Shown: positions 41,345 to 50,685, counted from the first letter of the stretch. The stretch is DNA of 64,000 bases from Planctomycetota bacterium (GCA_018694835.1 JABHOG010000007.1:37501-101500); one strand, 5' to 3'. The notes: a model not told the origin generated them from the sequence alone. Translations and numbers: made by a program.

Positions 41345-41631
41345 GTGGGCCGCATCCTGCGCCGAGATCCAGATTCTCTGGTGCTCAATACCGATCCGTT
41401 TGGATACCAATCGATGACCCTGAGCGGGAAGATGATCTCCATCGAGGCGTCTCCCGACTCGCCGATGCCCAACGGATTGATCAATACCCTCGATGAAGGT
41501 CAGGTTGGAGATCTTTGGGCGTATCTCGGCAACTCCTCCCGGCCGGGTTCAGAGAATAGCCACTTGCGCAAAAATGGTCAGCAAGGACAATAGAATCGGC
41601 TTTATCATCCAGTAATTACAGATGGCACACC
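41345..41631. repeat. Direct repeat copy B (remnant of the 3' end of the 35922-39476 gene)
   Basis: Encodes VGRILRRDPDSLVLNTDPFGYQSMTLSGKMISIEASPDSPMPNGLINTLDEGQVGDLWAYLGNSSRPGSENSHLRKNGQQGQ, same tail as copy A. Confidence 0.93.
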
Positions 41632-41691
41632 TCTTGAACCCCGCCGATCGAATCGAAATCCGCAAGGATGATCCGGAGTTGAAGAGGTGTG
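41626..41691. repeat. Inverted repeat (cacacctcttgaac / gttgaagaggtgtg, 1 mismatch, ~38-nt spacer)
   Basis: Directly read; left arm overlaps the end of repeat copy B. Confidence 0.7.
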
Positions 41692-41798
41692 TTGTCGTCC
41701 AATTTGATCTCCCTCGATCGGATAGATCTGTGGGAGATGGTTGTTCGGGTCATGGTCACCATGGCCGGTTCCACCCAAAACATGTCCTGAGGAGGACC

Positions 41799-44700
41799 AT
41801 GATGTTAGTTCGATCGTTGACCACTATTGCTTTGGTTCTGTCCCATCTGTTCCTCGGCTCGACCTTGGCCAACGCTGACATCTCCTTGAAGGAGGTGCCC
41901 GTTGTCGAGATCCCCGCCCTCGATATCGAGTCTCTGACTCTGGAAGACATCGATCGCGACCGAGCCGGAATGGCTCCACGCTATGCCGTTCCTCAGTCGG
42001 TCGACATCCGTCCTTCGACCCACGGGCAATGGAGCAAGTTGGATGACCAGACGGCAGTGTGGCGTCTACGAGCCCATTGCAAGAATGCCATCAGCATGAA
42101 CTTCGGCTTCAGCCGCTGGCTCGTACCGGTCGAGGGTCAGATGAAACTCTACAACATCGATCGAACCCACCGGATTCGTCCCTTCACCGTCGACGACATC
42201 CAGGACTCCGGCGTACTCTGGACTCCCGCCGTCGCCGGCAACGACGTGGTCATCGAGATCACCTGCGCTCTCGAGGATCGCTGGATGATCAACCAAGAGG
42301 TGGAACTGGCTTCCATCAACCCCGGCTATCGCGGATTTCATCAGAACTTTGGCGTGCCCGCCTCGACCAACACCGGCCCGTCGATGTCTGGATCCTGCAA
42401 TGTCGATGTGGTGTGCCCACAATCGGCGGGCTGGGAGAACGAGATCGACTGTGTCGGTGTCATCTCCAGCGGAGGGTCGCTCTTCTGCACCGGGTTCATG
42501 GTCAATAACACCGCCCAGGACGGAACTCCTTTCTTCATGACTGCCGATCACTGCGGAGTCACCGGCGGCAATGCTGGATCGCTGGTGGTGTACTGGAATT
42601 ACGAGAATTCGACCTGTCGTCCGCCCGGATCCGCCTCCAGTGGAGGACCCGGCAACGGCACCTTGAACCAGTTCAGTAGCGGTGCCATCTTCCGTTCCGG
42701 TTCCAGCACCTCCGACTACACCCTGGTCGAGTTGACCAGCCCACCCAATCCCACCTACGGTGTCTCCTTCTGCGGCTGGAATGCCTCGACCTCGCAACCC
42801 ACCAGTGCCGCCGGCATTCACCACCCCGGTGTCGATGAAAAGAGAATCTCCTTCGAGAATCAGGCTCCTTCCCTCTCGACCAACTTCGTCACGGTCAACG
42901 ACTGGGATCTGGGAACCACCGAGCCTGGATCATCCGGCTCACCGCTGTTCGATCAAAATCACCGCGTCATCGGTCAGTTGTGCTGCGGCGCTGCGGCTTG
43001 CGGCAACAACTTCTCTGACGACTACGGGCGATTCTCTCGTTCCTGGGGACTGGGTCTGGGCGCCTGGCTCGACTCCGCCGGTACCGGTCAGTTGACCATC
43101 GATACTCTTCCCGCTGGCGGCGGCGGCAACGTGGAACTCTGTTCCAACGGAGTCGACGATGACGGCGACGGAATGATCGACTGCAATGACCCCGACTGCT
43201 TCACCAGTCCCGCCTGCCTTCCGGCAGGTGCCGGAGATGAGTGCAGTACCGCCATCGCCGTGGTCGAAGGGGCCAATGCGGTCGACAACACGACGATGAC
43301 CACCGGAACAGACCCGATCAGTGATGCCCAGTGCCCCGGTACGGCGATCGGCATCTTCGGTCAAGATGCCTGGTATTCCTTCACCCCCACCTCCAGTGGA
43401 TCGATGGATGTGAGTACCTGTGACACCATCAACTTCGATTCCGACCTTGCGGTCTATGTCGGTGCTTGTGGCACCCTCGACCAGATCGCCTGCAACGGCG
43501 ATGGAACCGGCTGCGGCGGATTCACTTCGCTGATCAGCGGGGTTCCCGTCACTGCGGGGGTCGAATACTTGATCCGTATGGGCACCTGGGATGGCACACC
43601 GGGAAGCGGCACCTTGACCATCACCGTCGGTGGTGGCGGACCTGCCACCGAGAACTGCACCAACGGAACCGATGATGACGGCGACGGAATGATCGATTGC
43701 GCCGACTCCGATTGCATCAACAATCCTGCCTGTGGCGGCGGTGGCGGATCCGGCGACGAGTGCATCGATGCGATCCTCGTCACTGAAGGTGCCAATGCCT
43801 TTGATACGACCGGAATGACGGACAGTGCTGAGCCGGATCCGACCGGATGCACCAACACCTATGGCGAGAACGCCAACGATGGGTGGTTCTTGTACATTGC
43901 TAACTTCTCCGGCAACGTCACCTTCGAGACCTGCGACATCAATAGTTTTGATACTGACCTCTCCGCATACTCTGGCAGCTGTGGAAACCTGAACCTTATC
44001 GCCTGTGACGGCGATGGTGGCGCGGCTGCTGGTTGTCAGGGTTTTGATTCGATGCTCACCATTCCTGGAGTCCAGGCGGGCGATAGCATCATCCTTCGCA
44101 TCGGCGGCTGGGGTACCGCTGATCAAGGGCCTGGCACCCTCACCATCACCGTTGGTGGTGGCGGTGGTGGTGGCGGAGCCGGTGATGAATGTGCCGATCC
44201 TCTGACCGTGGTGGAGGGTGCCAACCCGATCAACACCACCGCGATGACCACCAGTGCCGACCCCTACAGCGATGCTCAGTGTGTCGGTACCTTCCTCGGC
44301 GACATGGCGTCCGATGGGTGGTATCAGTTCACGGCAACCACCACCGGTCTCACCACGGTCTCCACTTGCGACGCCATCGATTTCGACAGTGACGTCGTTG
44401 TCTACGAGGGCACCTGTGGCGCTCTGACCCAGATCGCCTGCAACGGCGATGGGCCCGCCTGTACCGCATACACCTCCTCGCTCGATGTGGGCATGACCGC
44501 TGGTAACACCTACCTGATCCGGGTGGGTAGCTGGTTGATCGGTACTTCCGGAACCGGAATCCTCACCATCAGTGTCGGGGGCGGCGGACCGGTGACTGAA
44601 AACTGTACCAACGGAACCGACGATGACGGCGATGGGCTGATCGATTGCGCAGATCCCGATTGTACGGCCAACCCCGCCTGTGGCGGTAGCGGCGGAATCG

Positions 44701-46094
44701 GCGACGAATGCACCGATCCTCTTGTGGCGGTCGTCGGAGCGAATGCGGTCGACACCACTGCGATGACCGCCAGTGCTGATCCTTATAACGATGCACAGTG
44801 TGTGGGTAGCGCACTCGGCGACATGGGATCGGATGCCTGGTACCAGTTCACCGCTCCCACCTCGGGGACCGCGACCATCTCGACCTGTGACCTCATCGAT
44901 TTCGATAGCGACGTCGTCGTCTACCAGGGCGCTTGCGGAGCGCTGACCCAGATCGCCTGCAACGGCGATGGCATCGGCTGCGGCGGATTCACCTCGAGCC
45001 TCGATGTCAGCATGACTGCTGGGTCGAGCTACTGGATTCGACTCGGTAGTTGGGCCAATGGAGACTCCGGAACCGGAGTTCTCGAAATCACCCTCGGTGG
45101 TGCCCCGACCGCGGAGAACTGCACCAATGGAGTGGATGACGACGGTGACGGCCTGATCGATTGCGAAGATGCCGATTGCGACCTCGACCCGGCCTGTGCC
45201 GGTCCCCCACCGGAGAACTGCACCAATGGTACAGACGATGATGGCGACGGACTGATCGACTGCGACGATCCGGACTGCTCGGCCATACCGACCTGTCAGG
45301 TGCCGCTCGATGGGTTCACCTTCATCGCTTCCGATGTGCTGGCCAGTTACTCTCCTGCGACAGGAAATGGCAGTTTCTCGGCGATCGTGTCGATCGAGGA
45401 AGATGCCACCGCTCCCGGATTCCCCAACCAGACCCAGGGCTTCTCTTTTGGCCTCGCCAACAATCCGAGTTTGATCAGCGCCACCACCTGGAATGCTGCT
45501 GCTTCCCTCGACGGGCTCAACGGCAATAGCGGACCCGACTTCATCGATATTAACTTCTACGTCGATGGTCTCACTGTGGGCTGTGTCTACAGTTTCGCCA
45601 ACACCGCCTTCCTGCTCTTCTCCAGCAGTACTTCGGTGGGAAGCGTCGATTACGACACGGTTCCCTCTGGCCTCATCGGCAACAGTGCCGGAACCACCAC
45701 CCCTCTGAGCTGGAGCAGTTCGCTCGGTTCTCCCTCGGTGGTCAACATCATCGTCGTCGATGGACAGGCGAATCCCGCCGCTCTGACCAACGGTACCGTC
45801 ACCCTTCAGCCCTCGACCGGTGGCTTCATGCGCGGTGACACCAACGGCGACGGTGCGATCAACATCGCCGATGCCGTTTCACTGCTGGCGGGTCTCTTCA
45901 CCGGTGGCGCTCTCAACTGCGAAGATGCAGCAGACTGTAATGATGACGGCCTGGTCAACATCGCCGATGCGGTGTACGAGTTGTCGAACCTGTTCTCGGG
46001 TGGGCCCAACATGCCCGCCCCGACCGCTCCCGTGTGCGGTGCAGATCCGACCACGGATGCTCTCGACTGCGCCACCTACGACGCCTGCCCCTGA
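41799..46094 (+). CDS. Large secreted trypsin-like peptidase with four ~150-aa repeats, five ENCTNG.DDDGDG.IDC..DC motifs, a cohesin-like region and a dockerin-like tail
   Basis: Signal peptide; FCTGFMVNNTAQDGTPFFMTADHCG...GSSGSPLFDQNHRVIGQL; repeats read directly; GDTNGDGAINIADAVSLLAGLF / DCNDDGLVNIADAVYELSNLF. Confidence 0.85.
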   Translation: MMLVRSLTTIALVLSHLFLGSTLANADISLKEVPVVEIPALDIESLTLEDIDRDRAGMAPRYAVPQSVDIRPSTHGQWSKLDDQTAVWRLRAHCKNAISMNFGFSRWLVPVEGQMKLYNIDRTHRIRPFTVDDIQDSGVLWTPAVAGNDVVIEITCALEDRWMINQEVELASINPGYRGFHQNFGVPASTNTGPSMSGSCNVDVVCPQSAGWENEIDCVGVISSGGSLFCTGFMVNNTAQDGTPFFMTADHCGVTGGNAGSLVVYWNYENSTCRPPGSASSGGPGNGTLNQFSSGAIFRSGSSTSDYTLVELTSPPNPTYGVSFCGWNASTSQPTSAAGIHHPGVDEKRISFENQAPSLSTNFVTVNDWDLGTTEPGSSGSPLFDQNHRVIGQLCCGAAACGNNFSDDYGRFSRSWGLGLGAWLDSAGTGQLTIDTLPAGGGGNVELCSNGVDDDGDGMIDCNDPDCFTSPACLPAGAGDECSTAIAVVEGANAVDNTTMTTGTDPISDAQCPGTAIGIFGQDAWYSFTPTSSGSMDVSTCDTINFDSDLAVYVGACGTLDQIACNGDGTGCGGFTSLISGVPVTAGVEYLIRMGTWDGTPGSGTLTITVGGGGPATENCTNGTDDDGDGMIDCADSDCINNPACGGGGGSGDECIDAILVTEGANAFDTTGMTDSAEPDPTGCTNTYGENANDGWFLYIANFSGNVTFETCDINSFDTDLSAYSGSCGNLNLIACDGDGGAAAGCQGFDSMLTIPGVQAGDSIILRIGGWGTADQGPGTLTITVGGGGGGGGAGDECADPLTVVEGANPINTTAMTTSADPYSDAQCVGTFLGDMASDGWYQFTATTTGLTTVSTCDAIDFDSDVVVYEGTCGALTQIACNGDGPACTAYTSSLDVGMTAGNTYLIRVGSWLIGTSGTGILTISVGGGGPVTENCTNGTDDDGDGLIDCADPDCTANPACGGSGGIGDECTDPLVAVVGANAVDTTAMTASADPYNDAQCVGSALGDMGSDAWYQFTAPTSGTATISTCDLIDFDSDVVVYQGACGALTQIACNGDGIGCGGFTSSLDVSMTAGSSYWIRLGSWANGDSGTGVLEITLGGAPTAENCTNGVDDDGDGLIDCEDADCDLDPACAGPPPENCTNGTDDDGDGLIDCDDPDCSAIPTCQVPLDGFTFIASDVLASYSPATGNGSFSAIVSIEEDATAPGFPNQTQGFSFGLANNPSLISATTWNAAASLDGLNGNSGPDFIDINFYVDGLTVGCVYSFANTAFLLFSSSTSVGSVDYDTVPSGLIGNSAGTTTPLSWSSSLGSPSVVNIIVVDGQANPAALTNGTVTLQPSTGGFMRGDTNGDGAINIADAVSLLAGLFTGGALNCEDAADCNDDGLVNIADAVYELSNLFSGGPNMPAPTAPVCGADPTTDALDCATYDACP

Positions 46095-46123
46095 TCTTTC
46101 ATCGGGTGAGCATCGCAGTTCCT

Positions 46124-46163
46124 GGGGCCGAGAAGGAAACTCCTTCTCGGCCCCTCGTTCTTT
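46124..46163 (+). terminator. Intrinsic terminator, 14-bp perfect stem
   Basis: ggggccgagaagga-aac-tccttctcggcccc then tcgttcttt. Confidence 0.85.
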
Positions 46164-46230
46164 CCGCCCTCGTTCTTTCCGCCCTCGTTCTTTCCGCCCT
46201 CGTTCTTTCCGCCCTCGTTCTTTCCGCCCC
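46156..46230. repeat. 5 x 15-bp tandem repeat (cgttctttccgccct)
   Basis: Directly read; last copy ends cccc. Confidence 0.97.
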
Positions 46231-46280
46231 TCTTCCTGCCGGGGCATCCGGTCGATCAGACCTCTCTCTGCAATAGCCTC

Positions 46281-46309
46281 TTGGCTGGCGAACAGATGTT
46301 CGCTATCCT
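46281..46309 (+). promoter_or_regulatory. Putative LexA-repressed promoter of the dnaE2-like gene: TTGGCT-17 nt-TATCCT with GAACAGATGTTC (46290-46301) in the spacer
   Basis: Same box and 25-nt context as upstream of dinB. Confidence 0.8.
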
Positions 46310-46344
46310 GCGATCGCTCCGTTCCCACCGATCCGAGGTTATCC

Positions 46345-49300
46345 GTGACTGCTGACTCTCCATTGCTTCTCTCACTGCTTCTCTCACTGCGCTCCTGGGG
46401 CTCTCTGCTCAGGGGACTGGAGCCGATCTCCACTCTCATCGAGGAAGCGGCCCGGCTTGGATGGCGCAGTGTCGTGGTCGCCGAAGATAGCGACCTCGGA
46501 ACCATCATCGAGGCGACCCGGGCAGCTCGAACGGTCGATCTGAAACTGCTGGCCGCCGCCGAAGTCGATGGGAGTTGCGGTCGATCAGTGGTCGCCATCG
46601 CCAGGGACCCGGCAAGCCGCAAACAGTTGCACTCACTGGTCAGCGGTCGGCGTCTCTCCGAACCCACCGGAACGGACCAGATAGTGGCTCCCTTTGATCT
46701 GGTCGATGAAGTTTGCAATGCCCCCTCCCTGATGATCCTGGTGCGCGACCTGTCGCTGGCACGGCAACTGGTCGACCAACTCGGCCCGCTGGCACGAAAG
46801 CGGGTACTGATCGAGATCGACCGCCTGCGCGATCCCATCGCACGGGAACATCGTGCCCTCGATGCGGCAGATCAGCTGGGGCTCGGGGTGATCGCCTCAT
46901 CGCGGATCGGCATGCAACAACCGGTGACACAATCGAGGCTTGATCTGCTCGAAGCGGTGCGCCGTGTCTCGACCATCGACCGGGTCGCTCGTGATCGGAA
47001 AGATCAGCGCGATCCGGAAATCTCTCCCCTACTCGCGCCAATTCCCACTCCAGTCCGGTGGCAACAGTTGTACCGCGACCTACCCGCCGCCCTCGAATCC
47101 GCCGCGCGCATCGAGGAGCAGGCCTGCAGGACCGCTCCAACCGCGACTCCGACCATCTTCCCACCCTTTCCTATCGCACCGGGGCAGACCCCTTTCGGGC
47201 TCCTGTACGAACAGTGCCATCGAGGGCTAGTGAAACGCTACGGAAGCATCACCCGAGCCGCCCTGGAACGCCTCGCCACCGAACTACATGTCATCGACTC
47301 GATGGGATTCGTTCCCTACTTCCTGGTGGTCGGCGACATCGTTTCGGAGGCACACCGGCTCGGGATTGAATGTGCAGGGCGCGGTTCGGGAGCCGCTTCC
47401 ATCGTCTCCTATGCCCTCGGCATCACCCAGGTCGATCCCCTCTCCCACGGCCTTCGCTTCGAACGGTTCCTCCATCCGGACCGCAAGGACCTCCCCGACA
47501 TCGATATCGACCTGTGCTGGCAGGGAAGAGATCGCATCATCGATCATGTCTACCAGCGTTACGGTAAGGACCGAACGGCGATGATCTGTACCCGGACCAC
47601 GCTACAGCCTCGCTCTGCCATGCGCGAAGCGGCGCGGGCTCACGGTCTCTCTCCAACTGATGTCGATGGTATCTCTCGGCGACTGCCCCATCGTCTAGAT
47701 GAATCCAGTGGCGAATCCAGTGGCGGACCCAGTGGCCCTTCAACGATCCCGAAATTCCTCCGCAACGACCCCGTCGTCGCAGCGATCGGAATCTCTGCAA
47801 CGGCTCGCCAGGAGCTGCTCGAAGATGCCCAGTGGTTACTGGGACGACCGCATCATCGGTCGGTACACCCGGGTGGAATCTGTATCGCCGATCGCCCCAT
47901 CCAGCAGATCGCTTCGGTCGAAAGAGCGGCTCGTGGAATCATCATCACCCAGCTCGACATGTACTCCATCGAGGAGACCGGGTTGATCAAGATCGACCTG
48001 CTCGGCAACCGTTGTGTCTCGGAGATCGGAACGGTTCGCGATCTGATCGAACAGCGCAGCGGCAAGCGCCCCGACATTGCGGCCATCCCCGAACGATGTG
48101 AACAAACCGCACGGCTGTTGCAAAGTGGTGACACCCTCGGTTGCTTCCAGCTGGAGAGTCCGGCGATGCGATCGCTGTTGATCCAGATGAAGGCGAGCAC
48201 TGCGCAGGAGACGATCCAGGCGGTCGCTCTGATTCGCCCGGGCCCCTCCGCCGGCGGTTTGAAGGACGCTTTCTGCCGCCGGGCGAGAGGACTGGAAGCC
48301 CCTGATCCGCCGCATCCAGCCCTCACTTCACTGCTGGAACAGCAACGGGGTCTGCTCCTCTACGAAGAGAACCTGATGGAACTGGTCGCCCTCATCACCG
48401 GCCAGAGCCTCGCCGCCGGAGACCTGCTGCGAAGAGCGCTGGCCCGCGCAACACGCAGCGATTCCCAGGCACAATTGCAACGACTGGAAGACCAGTTCAT
48501 CGCCGACGCCATCGGCAACGGTTTCGGAGCCGGAGAAGCGCGCCAGTTATGGCAACAGTTGCAACGCTTCGGCCGCTACTCCTTCAACAAGGCGCACGCC
48601 GCCTCCTACGGTTTGCTCGCCTGGCGCAGTGCCTGGCTCAAGGCCCACTACCCCGCCGAGTTCCTGTGCGCACTGTTTCGCCACCACGCTGGCATGTATC
48701 CCTTCGCCGCCTTCGTCGCCGAGGCGAGGAGACGAGGGGTACCGCTGCGTTTACCTTGTGTCGAGCGTTCAACCGAGACTTTCACCCTGGAGTCGGATGG
48801 TTCGATACGCATGCCGTTGACGATGATCCTCGGCTCACGCCAGTCCAGTATCGAATCGGTCTTCGCCGGTCGCCCCTTCGATTCTCCCGAGGACCTGATG
48901 CGGCGGACCCGGATCGGAATGGCAGAACTGGAAGAGTGGATCCTGGTCGGCGCACTCGACCACTTCGAGATTCCCCGCACCCGCTTGCTGTGGCGTACAC
49001 GGACCCGATATCGACACCTCAGTGCGACCAGGAACCAGCTGACCACCGGCGACCTGGCAGGCATCGTCGACGAGGGACCTGACCTCGTTGAACTTTCACC
49101 GCAAAAGCTTCTCGAACACGAGATCCGGTTGCTAGGAGCAGGAGTCAGTGCTCATCCGATGCAGTTTCACCGTGACATTCAACGGCGGCTCGGATGCATC
49201 TCGTTGAGCGAAGTCCCGAGAAAAGCAGGGGACAGGGTCCGGATCAGCGGGATCCGCATCGCCTCTCGACATCACCCCAGTGCCCGCGGTGCGATGGGTT

Positions 49301-49494
49301 TCATCACCCTCGAAGATGAACATGGCACCTGTGAGGTGACCTGCTTCAGTTCGATATGGCCCTCGGTACGGCGCACCCTACTCGATGGAAGTGGTCCTCT
49401 ACTGGTCGAGGGAAAGGTCGAAGAACGGCTGGGAGCCGTCTCGGTGATCGCCCACAGGGTCACGCGACTGGTGCCACAACAACAGACATCCTGA
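46345..49494 (+). CDS. dnaE2: DNA polymerase III alpha subunit, DnaE2/ImuC-like error-prone type; GTG start
   Basis: GRGSGAASIVSYALGITQVDPLSHGLRFERFLHPDRKDLPDIDIDLCWQGRD; FNKAHAASYGLLAWRSAWLKAHYPAEF; OB domain. Confidence 0.82.
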   Translation: MTADSPLLLSLLLSLRSWGSLLRGLEPISTLIEEAARLGWRSVVVAEDSDLGTIIEATRAARTVDLKLLAAAEVDGSCGRSVVAIARDPASRKQLHSLVSGRRLSEPTGTDQIVAPFDLVDEVCNAPSLMILVRDLSLARQLVDQLGPLARKRVLIEIDRLRDPIAREHRALDAADQLGLGVIASSRIGMQQPVTQSRLDLLEAVRRVSTIDRVARDRKDQRDPEISPLLAPIPTPVRWQQLYRDLPAALESAARIEEQACRTAPTATPTIFPPFPIAPGQTPFGLLYEQCHRGLVKRYGSITRAALERLATELHVIDSMGFVPYFLVVGDIVSEAHRLGIECAGRGSGAASIVSYALGITQVDPLSHGLRFERFLHPDRKDLPDIDIDLCWQGRDRIIDHVYQRYGKDRTAMICTRTTLQPRSAMREAARAHGLSPTDVDGISRRLPHRLDESSGESSGGPSGPSTIPKFLRNDPVVAAIGISATARQELLEDAQWLLGRPHHRSVHPGGICIADRPIQQIASVERAARGIIITQLDMYSIEETGLIKIDLLGNRCVSEIGTVRDLIEQRSGKRPDIAAIPERCEQTARLLQSGDTLGCFQLESPAMRSLLIQMKASTAQETIQAVALIRPGPSAGGLKDAFCRRARGLEAPDPPHPALTSLLEQQRGLLLYEENLMELVALITGQSLAAGDLLRRALARATRSDSQAQLQRLEDQFIADAIGNGFGAGEARQLWQQLQRFGRYSFNKAHAASYGLLAWRSAWLKAHYPAEFLCALFRHHAGMYPFAAFVAEARRRGVPLRLPCVERSTETFTLESDGSIRMPLTMILGSRQSSIESVFAGRPFDSPEDLMRRTRIGMAELEEWILVGALDHFEIPRTRLLWRTRTRYRHLSATRNQLTTGDLAGIVDEGPDLVELSPQKLLEHEIRLLGAGVSAHPMQFHRDIQRRLGCISLSEVPRKAGDRVRISGIRIASRHHPSARGAMGFITLEDEHGTCEVTCFSSIWPSVRRTLLDGSGPLLVEGKVEERLGAVSVIAHRVTRLVPQQQTS

Positions 49495-49506
49495 GATGAA
49501 AACGGG

Positions 49507-50685
49507 TCAGTAGAGCAAGATCTGCTGGCGCAGGTCGAGGAACTGACGCCGCTCCCCCTCTCGCGCCTCGATCAGGTCGCGCGGCGAGAGCCCCTCTTCC
49601 AACCCCAGACGAAGATCGGAACCTCCCCACAGCAAGTCGATGGCGATCGGATCATCGATGAACTCGTAGGTTTCGGTGCGCCAGCGAAACCGCTCGGGAT
49701 CCTGAGCGCGCATCTGCTCCAGCACGATCACTCCCAGCAACAGTGCATCGACTGCCGAGGGATCGATCACCTCGAGTTCGATTCCGTGACACTGTTGAGA
49801 GGAAAACTTCTGAAATTTTGGAACGAAGTGTACCGGCGAGAAACTCACTCCTTGCAGTTCCATCTGCCTCGATCGAACTTCGATGGCATGTGCGAGACGA
49901 TCGGCATCGAGCCATGGGGCTCCCACTCTGTGGAAGGGACGCCGGGTACCGCGCCCCTCGGACAGGTCGGTGCCCTCGACCAGGCACAGGCCAGGATAGA
50001 TGAGAGCCGTATCCGGTGTCGGCATGTTCGGTGAAGGGGCTACCCAGGGAAGCGAACCATCTTGCTGCAACATCTGGCGCGACCATCCCTGGCAGGGAAT
50101 CACCGTCAGGTCGGCAGCGATTCCCAGCGGCCCGACCAGCAGTTGTGCGATCTCCCCCATCGTCAGACCATGACGGATACTGATGGGCGAGGCTCCGACA
50201 AAACTCTCGAATCCTGGATGGATGGTTCCCCCCTCGACGGCAACCCCGCCGATTGGATTGGGGCGATCGAGCACCATTACCCGGGTGCCGGTGAGCGCAG
50301 CCACCTCCAGGATGTATCTGAGGGTCGCGGCGAAGGTGTAGTAGCGACAGCCGATATCCTGGATGTCAAAGAGCAGTAGATCGAGATCCTCCAGGGCATT
50401 CGGATCGGGTCGCAGGGATGCCTCGTCATCGCCGTAGAGGCTGATCACCTCGGGTCGATTCGAGACCACCGTCTCCATGTCCTGGGCGGTCGCCTCGATT
50501 CCGTGTTCCGGTTCAAACCAGCGAACCACATCGATGGCCGCCTCCTGGAACAGGTCTTCGAGGTGAGTTCCGTGACCATCGATGGCGGACCGATTGCAGC
50601 AGACTCCGATCCGGCTGCCACGAAGCGCAAGAAAACTCTCATCCCGCAATCGATCAAGGCCACATTGAAGCGCTGAAGTCATCAT
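49507..50685 (-). CDS. DUF1343 / NamZ-like exo-beta-N-acetylmuramidase
   Basis: GVCCNRSAID...WFEPEHGIEA...DLLLFDIQDIGCRYYTFAATL...VLDRPNPIGG. Confidence 0.88.
   Translation of the reverse strand: MMTSALQCGLDRLRDESFLALRGSRIGVCCNRSAIDGHGTHLEDLFQEAAIDVVRWFEPEHGIEATAQDMETVVSNRPEVISLYGDDEASLRPDPNALEDLDLLLFDIQDIGCRYYTFAATLRYILEVAALTGTRVMVLDRPNPIGGVAVEGGTIHPGFESFVGASPISIRHGLTMGEIAQLLVGPLGIAADLTVIPCQGWSRQMLQQDGSLPWVAPSPNMPTPDTALIYPGLCLVEGTDLSEGRGTRRPFHRVGAPWLDADRLAHAIEVRSRQMELQGVSFSPVHFVPKFQKFSSQQCHGIELEVIDPSAVDALLLGVIVLEQMRAQDPERFRWRTETYEFIDDPIAIDLLWGGSDLRLGLEEGLSPRDLIEAREGERRQFLDLRQQILLY

Noticed and set aside
42939-44126. 395-aa minus-strand ORF
   Set aside because: Antisense of the DDDGDG repeat region; composition is a mirror of the sense repeats.
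46156-46230. Short CRISPR-like array
   Set aside because: Contiguous 15-bp units without spacers and no cas genes; simple tandem repeat.
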